Assembly: GCA_963921795.1 (NCBI GenBank)
Contig: OY997651.1
Location: 58,515,512-58,579,511, forward strand
Length of the DNA: 64,000 nucleotides
Reading direction: 5' to 3'
From: Nannobrachium achirus
Taxonomy: Eukaryota; Chordata; Actinopteri; Myctophiformes; Myctophidae
The translations under genes were made by a program, and so were the position numbers. The notes beneath the pieces were generated by a model. The model made no database searches. It was not told the origin of the DNA and saw only the letters and a list, made by a program, of their open reading frames with translations. Of the stretch, positions 33,689 to 44,232 are shown in pieces (positions within the stretch are counted from its first letter, which is position 1; every line of letters begins with the position of its first letter).

Positions 33689-35419
33689 ATACAAATAAAT
33701 AAAACAGAGCGAGGCTTTTGTACAGGATATATATTATCCCAAGTCATTCAACTCGAATGCAACCAGTCTATTGTCAATAAAAAACATACATAATACATAC
33801 AATACATGTTAATGAAAAGTATTGGAAATTATAATAAGGGGGGGGGGGGGGGCATACTGCACTTAGTAGTATATAGTTTTCTGATTGAAGTTACCTTATT
33901 AATTAATAATAAGGTTAATAGGTTACCAGTGATTATGACATTGCAGGTAGAGTACAAATTAAAAGTCAACTGTTACAATATTATGGTCGTTGATTACTTT
34001 GGCAGCTGTTAATGATTGATGGGATCATTCAAAGGTAGGCCTACAGATCATGAGACTAAATGTCTAGTGATTGATCACGATCGTTATTAGATTAATTAGC
34101 ATGTTAATAGAAACGCATTTGTGTTAGCAGAGGGTTCAATACAAGTTAATCTCTAGTGATACTGTATGGACAACTTTACTTTCACTGTTATTAGATGAAT
34201 TTGCATGTTAATAGAAACGTCTTTTTGACAGAGGTAAGGTAGCCTACTGTACATCACAACACAAGATAATCTCTGTGATAGTGACAACGTAACTTTGGCT
34301 TCCTTGATCACTGGTTATTAGATTAATAGGGGTCCGCGGGCAAATAAGTGTCAATCTGGGGGTCCATTTTGAGAACCAATGGTCTAAATTGACTACACAT
34401 TGAAAACAGCTCCCCCGGGTGGTGAAGAAAAACCATTGCAGTTCCTACAAGGCAGTAGAGCTGATCCCTGCGCTCCCGCATCACAGACACTCTCTGCTCG
34501 CGCTCAGATTAGCCGTACGCTCGCGCTCCCACACAGACACTCTCTGCTCGCGCTCAGATTAGCCTCAAATCCCTTCTACACTTGCTCAGATTAGTTTAAA
34601 CTGTTGCTCTTTAAATTGAAACATATTCCTCGATATGTGGATGCAATATTTGGCAAAAGCGAGCAGGCGACACTGAAAAAATGCGAGCAAATGCACATGA
34701 AGATTCGAGAGGTTGCAAACTGACATCTGTAAGTGTAGAGAGTGTTTTTTTTTCTCCAGATTCCATTATACACGTGTGCGCTCTGCCCATTCACGCACAC
34801 ATTTACTTTTACGACCTCAACTGCCTTTCTACGCGCTCGCAAATCCTCATTTTTACATGCTCGCGATATTGCAACATAATCATCGATATGTCCCTTTCAA
34901 AATCTGGCAAAACCGTGAAGGTCACGATTTGCGAGCTTGAAGACCGGAATTTGCATTTGCAGAAAGAAAAGCGTGCGAGTGTTTGAGTTTTTTTTACTTT
35001 TCACGTTCAGATTCCATCATACAAGTCTGCAAATTCAGAGGTACGACTGCACAACTCTTAATATACAACTGCTCAACATCAGAAAGGTGCTTACACAATA
35101 ATGAATCGAAAATAACTCCATACCGCTGACTCCATCACACTAATGTGTTTGTCATGCTCCTTATAGGGTTTAATGCCGGGATCCCGGGATCCGGGCTTCC
35201 CGGGCAGAGCGCACGTAATTTCCCTCCCGGGAATTGGCGGCGAGACCCGTCATCCCGGAGGTTATGTTTTTCCTTGTTAGAAAATACAATTTACTAGCAG
35301 CGCAGAGGCAATTAGACTGCCTGACACTTTATCCTCGCCAGCCGTGCAAGCATCTCGTCTGTTTCAGCTGTGTGGAAGGATTTTACAGTCTCCGTGGGCT
35401 GTCAAGCAAGCCTGTCATC

Positions 35420-35491
35420 GAAAATAGCTGATCTACCATCTCACAATGCAGCGCAAAGTGCCCGTTGTAAACTTGTAGATTGGCTGTTTTC
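35420..35491. repeat. Hairpin repeat H4
   Basis: GAAAATAGCTGATCTACCAT paired with ACTTGTAGATTGGCTGTTTTC, with several mismatches; one of the more decayed copies. Lies inside the hAT-like element. Confidence 0.8.
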
Positions 35492-36540
35492 ACTATAAGA
35501 TAGGCTGTACTTGTTAAAGCGATTCGGAGAAAACACTGACAGATGATAATGGCGCATTTACATTCTTATTGCTGCATTAATTATGCTTTTAACGTTTTTA
35601 CATATACAGTCTATGTTTTACATGAGAAACTCTCCAGCTAAAAAAGGGAGGGTGGGGGGTGCACGCACGCAATGAAGTGCCGTTCGCGAGAAGCTGCGCT
35701 GCGGTGTCGCGCCCTGTGAGCTTGTATTTCTACTATGTTTCTATAAATATGAAACGATAGATTTGCCATAAATTGCTGAGATATATAACTGTAACCACCA
35801 AACGCATGCATTATTGCAACCTCCTATGTGTCCACTCCACTCAGTCAATTGGACTCACACATTGCCACTCTAAACATGAAATAGCCTAATCTGTTCAGTC
35901 TGTTGGTTTGCATTTCCACACAATATGTTTTAACCAGAATTAAAACATCTGACAGCACTTTGCGACAGTTTATGAATTGTATTGGCGTAGGCCTACCTTA
36001 TTAGTGGGATGGTTGCGCTATTGCGTGTGTTTGCTTGAACAGAGAAGCGCTTTTATGGGCACAATTGCTCACTGCAACACGATGATCATCTTCGCTCTAC
36101 TAAAGTCGTGATATTTTGTTTTTATACAAGTGGGCGCAGAAAACGTCTTTTCAAAGAGATAGGCCTATAGTGTGGAAGGAAAATTAATAAGAACATCCAT
36201 TGCTGCGTTTGACAGTCCCATGAATTGCGCAGCCAATTGTGGCTGCCACAGAGACCGCGCGTGAGTGGTGGATGATGTGAATTTGATCTGTAGCCTAATG
36301 ATGTCCGATCGAATATAAAGGTCCAAAAGCGAGTCCTGAACTGAAGTTCTGATGACAAACAGCCCCCGCCCCGCAGACCGGTGATCATATCTTTCTACCC
36401 AGCCAGAGCAGAGCGCATATGGGCACTTGTTGTCTCCGCCAGGCCGATAGGCATAGGAAACCGTTTTGCGCTTTTTATTTTTCCTTTTTTTTCTTCTTTT
36501 TTTATAATATATATATTAACGGGACATCCCGGGAAGCCCG
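35492..36540. other. No gene seen inside the hAT-like element
   Basis: Mixed AT-rich sequence; short open frames on both strands lack family features. The right border has CCCGGGAAGCCCGGG, part of the outer element's GC-rich words. Confidence 0.5.
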
Positions 36541-36548
36541 GGTTAAGG

Positions 36549-39500
36549 CTGCAAGAGCCGTGGACTCTCTGCGTCCCGTCTGAAGACGGGTCTGATGACC
36601 CGTCTGATGCTGCGTCAGTGCTTAAATAGCGGTCAAGACGCAGCTTTGCGTTCAGGACGGAGCTGCCGCGGCTTCTCGGTTTCAATCACGTCTTTGCGTC
36701 TTCTAGACGCGAAACCGCGGCTCAAGACGCGATTCTCGGTTTCAATCACGTCTTTTAACCTCAAAGACGCGGCTTGGACACTACAATCGCGTCTTTGATC
36801 TCAAAGACGGGGCTTGGAATCGCGTCTGGCTGGAACTCGGTGTGGCCGCTGAGGAGACATGTAACCCGCAAAGTCTGCTGTGTGCTGTCCTTGCATCTAT
36901 TAGATACATTTTAGTATTATTTATTGTCAATGGAACATGCTATAATACAGTATCTGGCTTAAAGTCCTGTTCGCAATTTGGTGTTAGGGGAGTTTCTCAC
37001 CTGAACTGAGTCAGTGGGTCCCTAGACATGAAAAATCACTGAGGTGCTCGTCCGCCATAGTGCCACGAATGGCGCAATGGCCAAATCAAATATGGCTGCC
37101 ATCGGCTATGATGAAAATCCAACTTTTCAGTTTCTGGGTGTATAGGCACATGTAATACCTCTATTTGGACTACTTGTGGTGTGGGGAATTCATTTCTGAT
37201 ATTGTTTTGACCATTTTGGGTGATTTGGACCTCAAAAGGTCATGGTCAAGGTAATTTTGCTATTCCGAAGACCGTGGGCCATAACTTGGCCATTGTTAGG
37301 AGTAAAAACAGGTGCAGTAGGTCTAAATCAACTAATGCTGACATGTATAATTCATTTCTGACATTGTTTTGACCATTAAGGATCATCTTGTCTTTGAAAT
37401 ATCAATGTCAATGCCATTTCTCAAAAACGATTTTGTTCATTACTTGCACTTTTATAGTATTTTTTGTAAGTTTGTTACTATTTTATAGTAAGTTTGTTTT
37501 GTTTATAACAAAAGACATACTAGTGAGAAATACAACAAGTAAACTTCCACATTTAACTTTAAAGGGGGTTTTTAAATGGGTGTTTAAATGAGCAAATAAG
37601 ACTATTTACGAATAAAAGTGACAAATAAAAAACAAAATCACACACAAAATTAAATAACAATTTCCCTCAAAGTGCACCTTATTGTGATTGTGTGCATCCA
37701 AGATAGTATGATGTGTTTTACAGGATGTATTTGCCATTGTTCCATGGCAAAATATGATGCACCGATATCCATCAGCAAGGCAGCCATATCCTCGAGTGTC
37801 GAAGTGTTCCTTGCATCCATTCATGTTCCATTGGTTGTAGTCTTTCCTCAGGTTCCTTGGCTGTTGCAAGCAGGTGGCAAGAGGTGCCTTGTTGGTCTCA
37901 GCAGTTGTACTTCTCTGCTACCAATGCTGTGTCTTGTTCTGTCAAGGTCTTTGCCTCTCCAAAGTTTGTTAGATATTGTATTCGGTCAGAAGCCATAGCT
38001 GCATGCTTAGTCCCCAGTCATCTCCAGTTTCCAAGGCATATGTCCCCTGATCACTGTCTTGGCTAGTGGTGCTCCAAGATGCTTGATGCTGTAGAAGCAT
38101 GTGCCGCTGCACACCTAGTGCCATACTGCTACCAGATCTACTTAATCCCCAGTGCTTGGAAGTATCACTACGATAACTCTCTGGGGTCCACTCATAATCC
38201 TGGCGACCCATTATTCCCTCCATTAGGTTAGGGTTATGGGTAGGTTTAGTTATAATAGGGCCAGTTGACTCCACATGTACCAGCAGCTTGGTGACAGCCT
38301 CCTCAATCTAGTTCAATCTTTGGGATCTCTTCACCTCCAGCCCCTTTTGCAGGGAGCCACTCATTATCATCAGAGATAACAGAGTCGACAGACACACCCA
38401 TCCCTCATCAACTTTACAAATTCTGGTTGTCTGAGGAGAACAAACAGCTCTCCAGCTGTGTGTTCGGAATGTGGTGTCCATTCAAGCTTGTGGAGATGTA
38501 GGTAGAACGGCTGCTTTGGAATCTGAAGGTTCCAGGGTCGATTTCTGGCTCCTCCTGCTTATTTGTTGAAGTATCCTTAAGCAAGACACTGAACCCCTAA
38601 CTGCTCCAGATGAGCACCTTGCATGGTTTCATGGTGTGAATGTATGTGTGAATGTGTGTGTTAATGGGTGAATGTGAAATACATTGTACAGCGCTTTGGA
38701 GAAGAGCGCTATATACTGTAAATGCAGTCCATTTACCATTATCAGCTGTTGTCTCTGTTGATGATGTCGCTAGTGGAGAAGAGATCGCAGACATCTTGAA
38801 TAGGATTGGGGAGGCTGACACCTGGTGTCTGTACAGCCTCCATTATAACTAAGCCTATCCCTAACCTTCACTAACCTAATGGTCAGAATAATGGGATGTC
38901 AGAACTATGAGCGGACCCCAGAGAGTTGTTGTCTCCTTCACATTACTGCTATACTACACCCCATATTTCCAAGCACTGGGGATGAAGGAGAGCTGGCAGC
39001 AGTATGGCACTGGTTAGACTCACTTCCACTGCATCAAGCAGTCTCATCTTGGAGCACCACTAGCCAAGACAGTGATCAAGGCACATATGCCTTATAGACA
39101 GGAGATGACTGCATTGGCCAGGTGAGGATTAAACATGCAGTTATGGCTTCTGACCGAGTACAATATCTACAAACTTTGGAGGCAAAGACCTTGACAGAAC
39201 AAGACACAGTATTGGTAGCAGAGAAATACAACTGCTGAGACCAACAAGGCACCTTTCTAGCGCATTTCTTGCCACCTGCTTGCAACAGCCAAGGAACCTG
39301 AGGAAAGACTAGAACCAATGGAACATGGAACATGGCATGACATAAAGGCTTGTCCTGTTGTCCGGGACAAGTGCCCATACTATGGAGTGGAGGGACAAGG
39401 GGGGTCATTAGCCGTCCTTTTGTTATTATTTCAATGTATGACATTTTTATCCGGACAAGTGACTTTTGACCCCGGACAAGTGAATGGGAAATATACTTGT

Positions 39501-40838
39501 CCAAAGGACAACTGCCTCAAAAAGTCAATGTCAAGCTCTGATGGATGGAAGGAGCACTTTGACTTTAGTACACTCCTGCCATGTCTGAAGCAAGACACTC
39601 GACACTGATGGAGTTCTGTGCATCATATTTTGCCATGGAACAATGACAAATCCATCCTGTAAAAACACCTCATACTAACTTGCATGCACACAATCATAAT
39701 ATGGTGCACTTTGAGGGAAATTGTTATTTAATTTTGTGTGTGATTTTGTTGTGTAATTGTATTTGTCACTTTTATTCGTAAATAGTCTTATTTGCTCATT
39801 TAAACACCCATTTTAAACCCCCCTTTAAAGTTAAATGTGGATGTTTACTTGTTGTATTTCTCACTAGTATGTCTTTTGTTATAAACAAAACAAACTTACT
39901 ATAAAATAGTAACAAACTTACAAAAAATACTATAAAAGTGCAAGTAATGAACAAAATCGTTTTTGAGAAATGGCATTGACATTGATATTTCAAAGACAAG
40001 ATGATCCTTAATGGTCAAAACAATGTCAGAAATGAATTATACATGTCAGCATTAGTTGATTTAGACCTACTGCACCTGTTTTTACTCCTAACAATGGCCA
40101 AGTTATGGCCCACGGTCTTCGGAATAGCAAAATTACCTTGACCATGACCTTTTGAGGTCCAAATCACCCAAAATGGTCAAAACAATATCAGAAATGAATT
40201 CCCCACACCACAAGTAGTCCAAATAGAGGTATTACATGTGCCTATACACCCAGAAACTGAAAAGTTGGATTTTCATCATAGCCGATGGCAGCCATATTTG
40301 ATTTGGCCATTGCGCCATTCGTGGCACTATGGCGGACGAGCACCTCAGTGATTTTTCATGTCTAGGGACCCACTGACTCAGTTCAGGTGAGAAACTCCCC
40401 TAACACCAAATTGCGAACAGGACTTTAAGCCAGATACTGTATTATAGCATGTTCCATTGACAATAAATAATACTAAAATGTATCTAATAGATGCAAGGAC
40501 AGCACACAGCAGACTTTGCGGGTTACATGTCTCCTCAGCGGCCACACCGAGTTCCAGCCAGACGCGATTCCAAGCCCCGTCTTTGAGATCAAAGACGCGA
40601 TTGTAGTGTCCAAGCCGCGTCTTTGAGGTTAAAAGACGTGATTGAAACCGAGAATCGCGTCTTGAGCCGCGGTTTCGCGTCTAGAAGACGCAAAGACGTG
40701 ATTGAAACCGAGAAGCCGCGGCAGCTCCGTCCTGAACGCAAAGCTGCGTCTTGACCGCTATTTAAGCACTGACGCAGCATCAGACGGGTCATCAGACCCG
40801 TCTTCAGACGGGACGCAGAGAGTCCACGGCTGTCTCTC
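36549..40838. mobile_element. 4.3-kb near-palindromic foldback element, 8-bp TSD
   Basis: GGTTAAGG flanks both ends (36541-36548, 40839-40846). The left arm (36549 to about 38228) and right arm (about 38872 to 40838) are inverted copies, so about 85 percent of the element is arm. By eye the outer 1.2 kb is nearly identical; the inner part differs by indels and a 290-bp stretch at 39325-39610 of the right arm. AAGACGC/GCGTCTT words recur about a dozen times in the outer 250 bp of each arm. Frames at 37388-37591 and its mirror are identical but unrecognised. An 8-bp duplication suggests hAT. Confidence 0.85.
38485..38748 (+). repeat. tRNA-derived SINE at the palindrome centre
   Basis: B-box-like GGGTCGATTTC near 38536, then AAGCAAGACACTGAACCCC, then a TGTGAATG tract, then AGCGCTTTGGAGAAGAGCGC and TGCAGTCCATTTACCATT. 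The CGCTTTG...AAGCGCTATAT...CCATTTACCATT tail is a widespread fish SINE body. It lies in the unpaired centre. Confidence 0.75.
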
Positions 40839-40902
40839 GGTTAAGGTCAGAAAATTCCCGGGATTTAAAATGAGCCCAAATCCGGGAAAATATTAAACCC
40901 TA

Positions 40903-41180
40903 CTCCTTACTGAGTGTGCAAATGAACATGTAATTTCCCCCTGACTGACCCTGTGTCTGATTCTGTGATCTGCACATTTTGGCAAAGTGATTTTTCTTGT
41001 GGAAATTGTTACACATTTTGGCCAATTGCAGGACATGTATTTGTTCCATGTTTGGAACCACATCTATTGCAACTTGAACCACTCTGTTCTGTATTTGGTT
41101 TCCCTCTAAAGTATGTTTCCCTGAAAGTTTTTACTGTGTGCATTTCCACTTCTGTCAGTGCTTTGACTTGAGTAGTCGTT
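40903..41180 (-). pseudogene. Gypsy 1 gag zinc-knuckle region
   Basis: On the minus strand QVKALTEVEMHTVKTFRE precedes CNRCGSKHGTNTC and a second knuckle-like CNNFHKKNHFAKMC (second Cys replaced by Phe). Paired Cys/His knuckles before the protease are typical of gypsy gag. The frame runs into the hAT-like element at 40902 and resumes at 35155. Confidence 0.8.
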
Positions 41181-42190
41181 AACCACTTGAACCCCAGGGG
41201 GGCCCAGGGGAAAAATCTGCCTAAAATGCATGCCCAAATTGGAACAGTTGTGGACACAAAACTACAATGATTGTGGCTACTCTTGACCCACCAAATGTAA
41301 ACTAACCCCTGAAAATTCCCAAATGCAGTGTAAAACATCACATTTCTCTTACCAAATTGTAATGCTGTGATCACTTAGGGAAAAGAGGATTGAAAAGACC
41401 TACGCCTATGGAAAATTTGCATTCTGAATAGTGAAAAATACTCAAGACCTCATTGGAGACATATATAGTGAATAGAGAAATTGTCCATTAACCCTTAAGT
41501 TCTGTTCAGATTCACTACACCTTTGTTCTGTTCGGGTCATTTTGACCCGGGGGATATTTGGTTTAAAAAAAACAACACTAATATAAATGTTAACTTAACA
41601 AATCATCATGATACATTGACTTTGACTCAATACCAAACAATTCATATGATATATATGGTAAATGTTTGCATTTCTGCTTTGCTATATCACATTAAACACT
41701 GAACGAGCTAGGCGTTTTTACTGATTTAGCTGGAATTCATGTAAAAAAACTACTTTATTTAATACTGGGCAATATTGCTCATGCTTATAGGGAAAAAATT
41801 AAATCAGACAGGGGGGCTTCGGAAGGGGGGTGTTAGAAGGGGGGGGGGGGGGGCTGTGTGTCTGTGTTTTGGCACAATACTGTGTATTTCTGTGCATAAT
41901 TATGTGCTTCCGGGTCAAAATGACCCGAACAGCACTTAAGGGTTAAGGTGTCATCAATTGATAGGCAAAATCTTATGAATATATTTCAAACTATTTAAAC
42001 TCTACAGATGTTTTAGTGAGAGTAGTGCTGTAAAATTAGTAATTTTATTAATTATAGGGTGAAACATGATAAAAGCAAGTAAAAATAATGTGTAATAATA
42101 ATGTAATATGAATAATGCATGGATGAAAAATACAATGGCAGCTGATTATATATGTGCTGTAGGGCCCCTGTAGCCGAGTCAACATTGAAA
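41181..42190. other. Non-coding stretch within gypsy 1, with a piggyBac MITE
   Basis: Apart from the MITE at 41492-41942 this shows no coding. It is shared with gypsy 2 (about 52400-52850), so it was present before the two copies separated; probably an older insertion in gag. Confidence 0.5.
41492..41942. mobile_element. piggyBac MITE 1, TTAA target, empty site in gypsy 2
   Basis: TTAA at 41488-41491 and 41943-41946; ends CCCTTAAGTTCTG and CAGCACTTAAGGG. Subterminal GGGTCATTTTGACCC occurs at the left and GGGTCAAAATGACCC at the right, each itself nearly palindromic. The paralogous position 52658-52661 has a single TTAA and no insert. Non-coding. Confidence 0.95.
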
Positions 42191-42484
42191 TAGTAATTTG
42201 ATTTTGTCTCTTTTGATTTATTGACCTCTGAACAGTTTGGTGACTGGTCATGGGAAGCCGGCTTCCCATATGGGGCTTAAATTCACTTGCCCTGCAAATA
42301 TCAATGGCCTTTTCTAGTAACAAATCTGCTTCTCACTTGGTCATTAATGCCACACACAATTCGGTCACGTACCAGTGAATCGTGCAGATCTCCAAATTTG
42401 CAGTCCTTGGCCTTGTTCTTTAAATCCGTCACATACTGTAAGAATCAATGGGCTCCGACTGTTTCTGTGCTCTTGTGAAAAAGA
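42191..42484 (-). pseudogene. Gypsy 1 gag N-terminal fragment
   Basis: The minus strand encodes LEKAIDICRASE and, upstream in another frame, the counterpart of CKFGDLHDSLVCDRIVCGI in gypsy 2, a conserved gypsy gag region. Frameshifted. Confidence 0.75.
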
Positions 42485-42588
42485 TGTGTAGCATACAGCG
42501 TAGCATTCATTCACTTCATAATACCAACATGAACTACTGAACACTGCACAACACTGCCGTTAAGTGTAGGTTGGCTACAGGTGCCCAT
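42485..42588 (-). repeat. Gypsy 1 5' LTR remnant
   Basis: Matches the outer part of the LTR (GTGTAGCATACAGCG to GTGCCCATGAGGC) and abuts gag directly, so the inner LTR end, primer-binding site and leader are missing. The same junction occurs in gypsy 2, so the deletion is ancestral. The outer end is cut by the next repeat. Confidence 0.75.
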
Positions 42589-42860
42589 GAGGCCAATAGT
42601 GATATATATTTTTTAAAAGCGAACATTTGTAACTCAAATATTTGCTTCTGGGGGGTCCCTGGAACAACATGTTTTGAGATGGGAAGAGTCTGTGGCCAAT
42701 TATATGTCATTTTGGGGGTCCTTGACATGAAAAAGTGTGAGAACCACTGATTTAGAAGAAGGAAAGACAATTATAGAATCTGGTCAAAGATATTCAAAGA
42801 CTTGCACAAATGTTCACGATTTTTCAAAAATAGCAGATCTATAAGCTGTCAATTCACTGT
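42589..42860. mobile_element. hAT MITE fragment with half hairpin
   Basis: Contains GTCCTTGACATGAAAAAGTG and AGAACCACTGA, the GGTTCTCAAAC(T)TTTTCATG type of hAT end seen also near 32435 and 44710. Near 42827 a single hairpin arm AAAAATAGCAGATCTATAAG is present without its partner. Confidence 0.6.
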
Positions 42861-42965
42861 TGGGCAGGTATTCACTGTAGTTGTACTCTTTATGACGTGA
42901 AGTAAAATGTCTCTCCAAGTTTCCCTTCTTTAGAAACACAGCCGCTTTACAAACAAGGCAAACCC
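42830..42965 (-). pseudogene. Zinc-finger exon fragment of a hAT-derived gene
   Basis: On the minus strand CLVCKAAVFLKKGNLERHF is followed by EYNYSEYLPNSE: a C-x2-C...H finger with the KKGNLERHF signature seen in GTF2IRD2-like / BED-type hAT proteins. The fragment ends in the hairpin half-site. Only one finger remains. Confidence 0.55.
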
Positions 42966-43259
42966 TATATTATATAATGTGACATGGTGAAAAGATAATC
43001 TTCTTCCCACTATGGATGGAAGTGATAGGTTTTTACCTTCTTTGCCGTGCTCATCTTTTCCTTTTTTACTAGATTTACTGCCTTCCCCCGCTTCATCCAC
43101 TCTTGAAAACAACAAGGCATTGTGAGTTTCACCCAACAGCCAGTTGTGAGTCAGGCACCAAAATGCTTTGTGGCTGCCATGCACATAATTGCATTTTCGC
43201 TGGATACTTGGTAAACTTGACTGTTGCTCTGTGCTTGATCTGATATTTTGTTCCCCTCT

Positions 43260-43985
43260 ACACTAAACACTCTTTGAATATAGCCAATCTACAAGCTCAC
43301 ACAGACTCGCACAAAGGCCCATCACTGTGCTAAGCCAACTGGCAGGATTCAGCCATGCAATGCACAGGTAATGGATGAACACATTGCCTTTAGTATTGCT
43401 GCATACCTGGTAAACTTGACTGTTTGTTCTGTTCATTAATCTGCTCCCCCCACACCTCGGCCAAGACAGCTCTCAGGATTCAGCCAAGCAATGGCCAGGT
43501 AATGGATGCCACACATTATTGAATTATGATTTCTGAATACTGCTCCCCCCCCCTGAATACTGCTCCCCCCCCCCTGAATACTGCTCCCCCCCCTCCCCCT
43601 CCCCCACTTCTGTGAAAATAGTCCATCTACATTTTCCCGCCCTCTTCTCTCTGCCAGCCCCAGTCAAAGGCCCACCGCTGTGCCAATACAGCTCTCGGGA
43701 TTCAGCCAAGCAATGGACCGGTAATCAATATCACACATTATAGAATTATTGATGGATACATGGTGACTGTTTGCCTTGTACTTGAGCTGCTCTTTTTCTC
43801 TATGTACCTCTGTGAAAATAGCCCATCTACAAGCTCACAGCAACTCGGACCAGGTTTTCACTCCACCAGCCCCAGTGAAAGGCCAAGCCAGCTCTCAAGA
43901 TTCAACCAAACATGCAAGGATAGTAGATACACAATTATTTTGCACCAGTATGCCTAAGGTTGCCTGCCCCTCTGGTATAGCGATT
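43260..43985. repeat. Degenerate tandem repeat with embedded hairpin arms, copy 1
   Basis: About four diverged units, each with (G)AAAATAG..CATCTACAAGCTC, then CCAGCCCCAGTGAAAGGCC, then CAGCTCTCAGGATTCAGCC, AAGCAATGGCCAGGTAATGG and CACACATTAT. Hairpin-arm words lie near 43274, 43612 and 43815, all in the same orientation, so no hairpin forms. Includes a 20-bp CTGAATACTGCTCCCCCCCC triplication at 43535-43590. Copy 2 is at 56335-56985. Confidence 0.7.
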
Positions 43986-44232
43986 ATAACGGACATTCAA
44001 CACAGCACAAAATATTAAACCAGCCTGACTAAACTTACTGAGTAAGTACATGGAAAAATTATTTCCTCATTCCTCTGCTGGGCTCTCTGTGCTCGGGTGA
44101 CTGTGATCATGTTGGCTGTGAATGGTTCGATCAGGTTCCAAAATGCCATCAGGTGCTCAAAGGTAGCAAATCTTGAAGACAAATTAAGATTGTCATTGTT
44201 TATAACGATAAGCAAAGTTTCGCTTTTATTCA

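Larger units (their letters stand above)
32425..34390. mobile_element. Second long-TIR element nested inside, arms about 550 bp
   Basis: Arms begin AGACCATAGGTTCTCAAAATG (left) and its complement (right); they include AAGGACCCCCAGATTGACAC and CCGCGGACCCC, and run inward to about 32990 and 33890. GGTTCTCAAA ends are typical of hAT families. No clean direct target duplication is seen, because the flanking TTAGAC/GTCTAA are inverted rather than direct. The interior (about 33000-33880) holds an exon-like pair and an AC tract. Confidence 0.7.
30629..35122. mobile_element. 4.5-kb long-inverted-repeat element with THAP start
   Basis: Flanked by CCGCTG on both sides (30623-30628, 35123-35128). Ends are TATGGAGTTATT and its complement. 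The arms (about 30629-31435 and 34385-35122) pair over some 750-800 bp with indels and carry repeated GCGAGC/GCTCGC words. The left interior starts a THAP domain at 31513. Removing the element plus one CCGCTG restores the gypsy reading frame. A 6-bp duplication is unusual for cut-and-paste elements; THAP-bearing superfamilies usually leave 4 or 8 bp, so the class is open. Confidence 0.8.
35164..40902. mobile_element. hAT-like element, CCCGGG-rich ends, carrying a 4.3-kb insert
   Basis: Ends TAGGGTTTAAT and ATTAAACCCTA. Flanks share CTCCTTA (left GCTCCTTA 35156-35163, right CTCCTTAC or ACTCCTTA from 40902). Subterminal CCGGGATCCCGGGATCCGGG at the left and TTCCCGGGATTT at the right form inverted arrays. 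The gypsy gag frame is interrupted at this point and resumes beyond it. About 1.45 kb is its own sequence; the rest is the palindrome at 36549-40838. No transposase recognised. Confidence 0.75.
25764..42588 (-). mobile_element. Ty3/gypsy retrotransposon 1, expanded by nested insertions
   Basis: On the minus strand the order is 5' LTR remnant (42588-42485), gag, protease, reverse transcriptase, RNase H, integrase, polypurine tract, 3' LTR (25951-25764). The 3' LTR is flanked by GTCTG (25759-25763). A second copy at 51051-53281 has GTCTG on its right flank. Minus-strand gag-to-protease coding continues in frame when the two large insertions and one copy of each target duplication are removed. 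Stops and indels make it inactive. About 5 kb is gypsy; the rest is later insertions. Confidence 0.85.

Noticed and set aside
37388-37591. Membrane-protein-like frame FITCTFIVFFVSLLLFYSKF
   Set aside because: AT-rich sequence in a foldback arm, present identically in the mirror arm; no homologue known to me and no start context.
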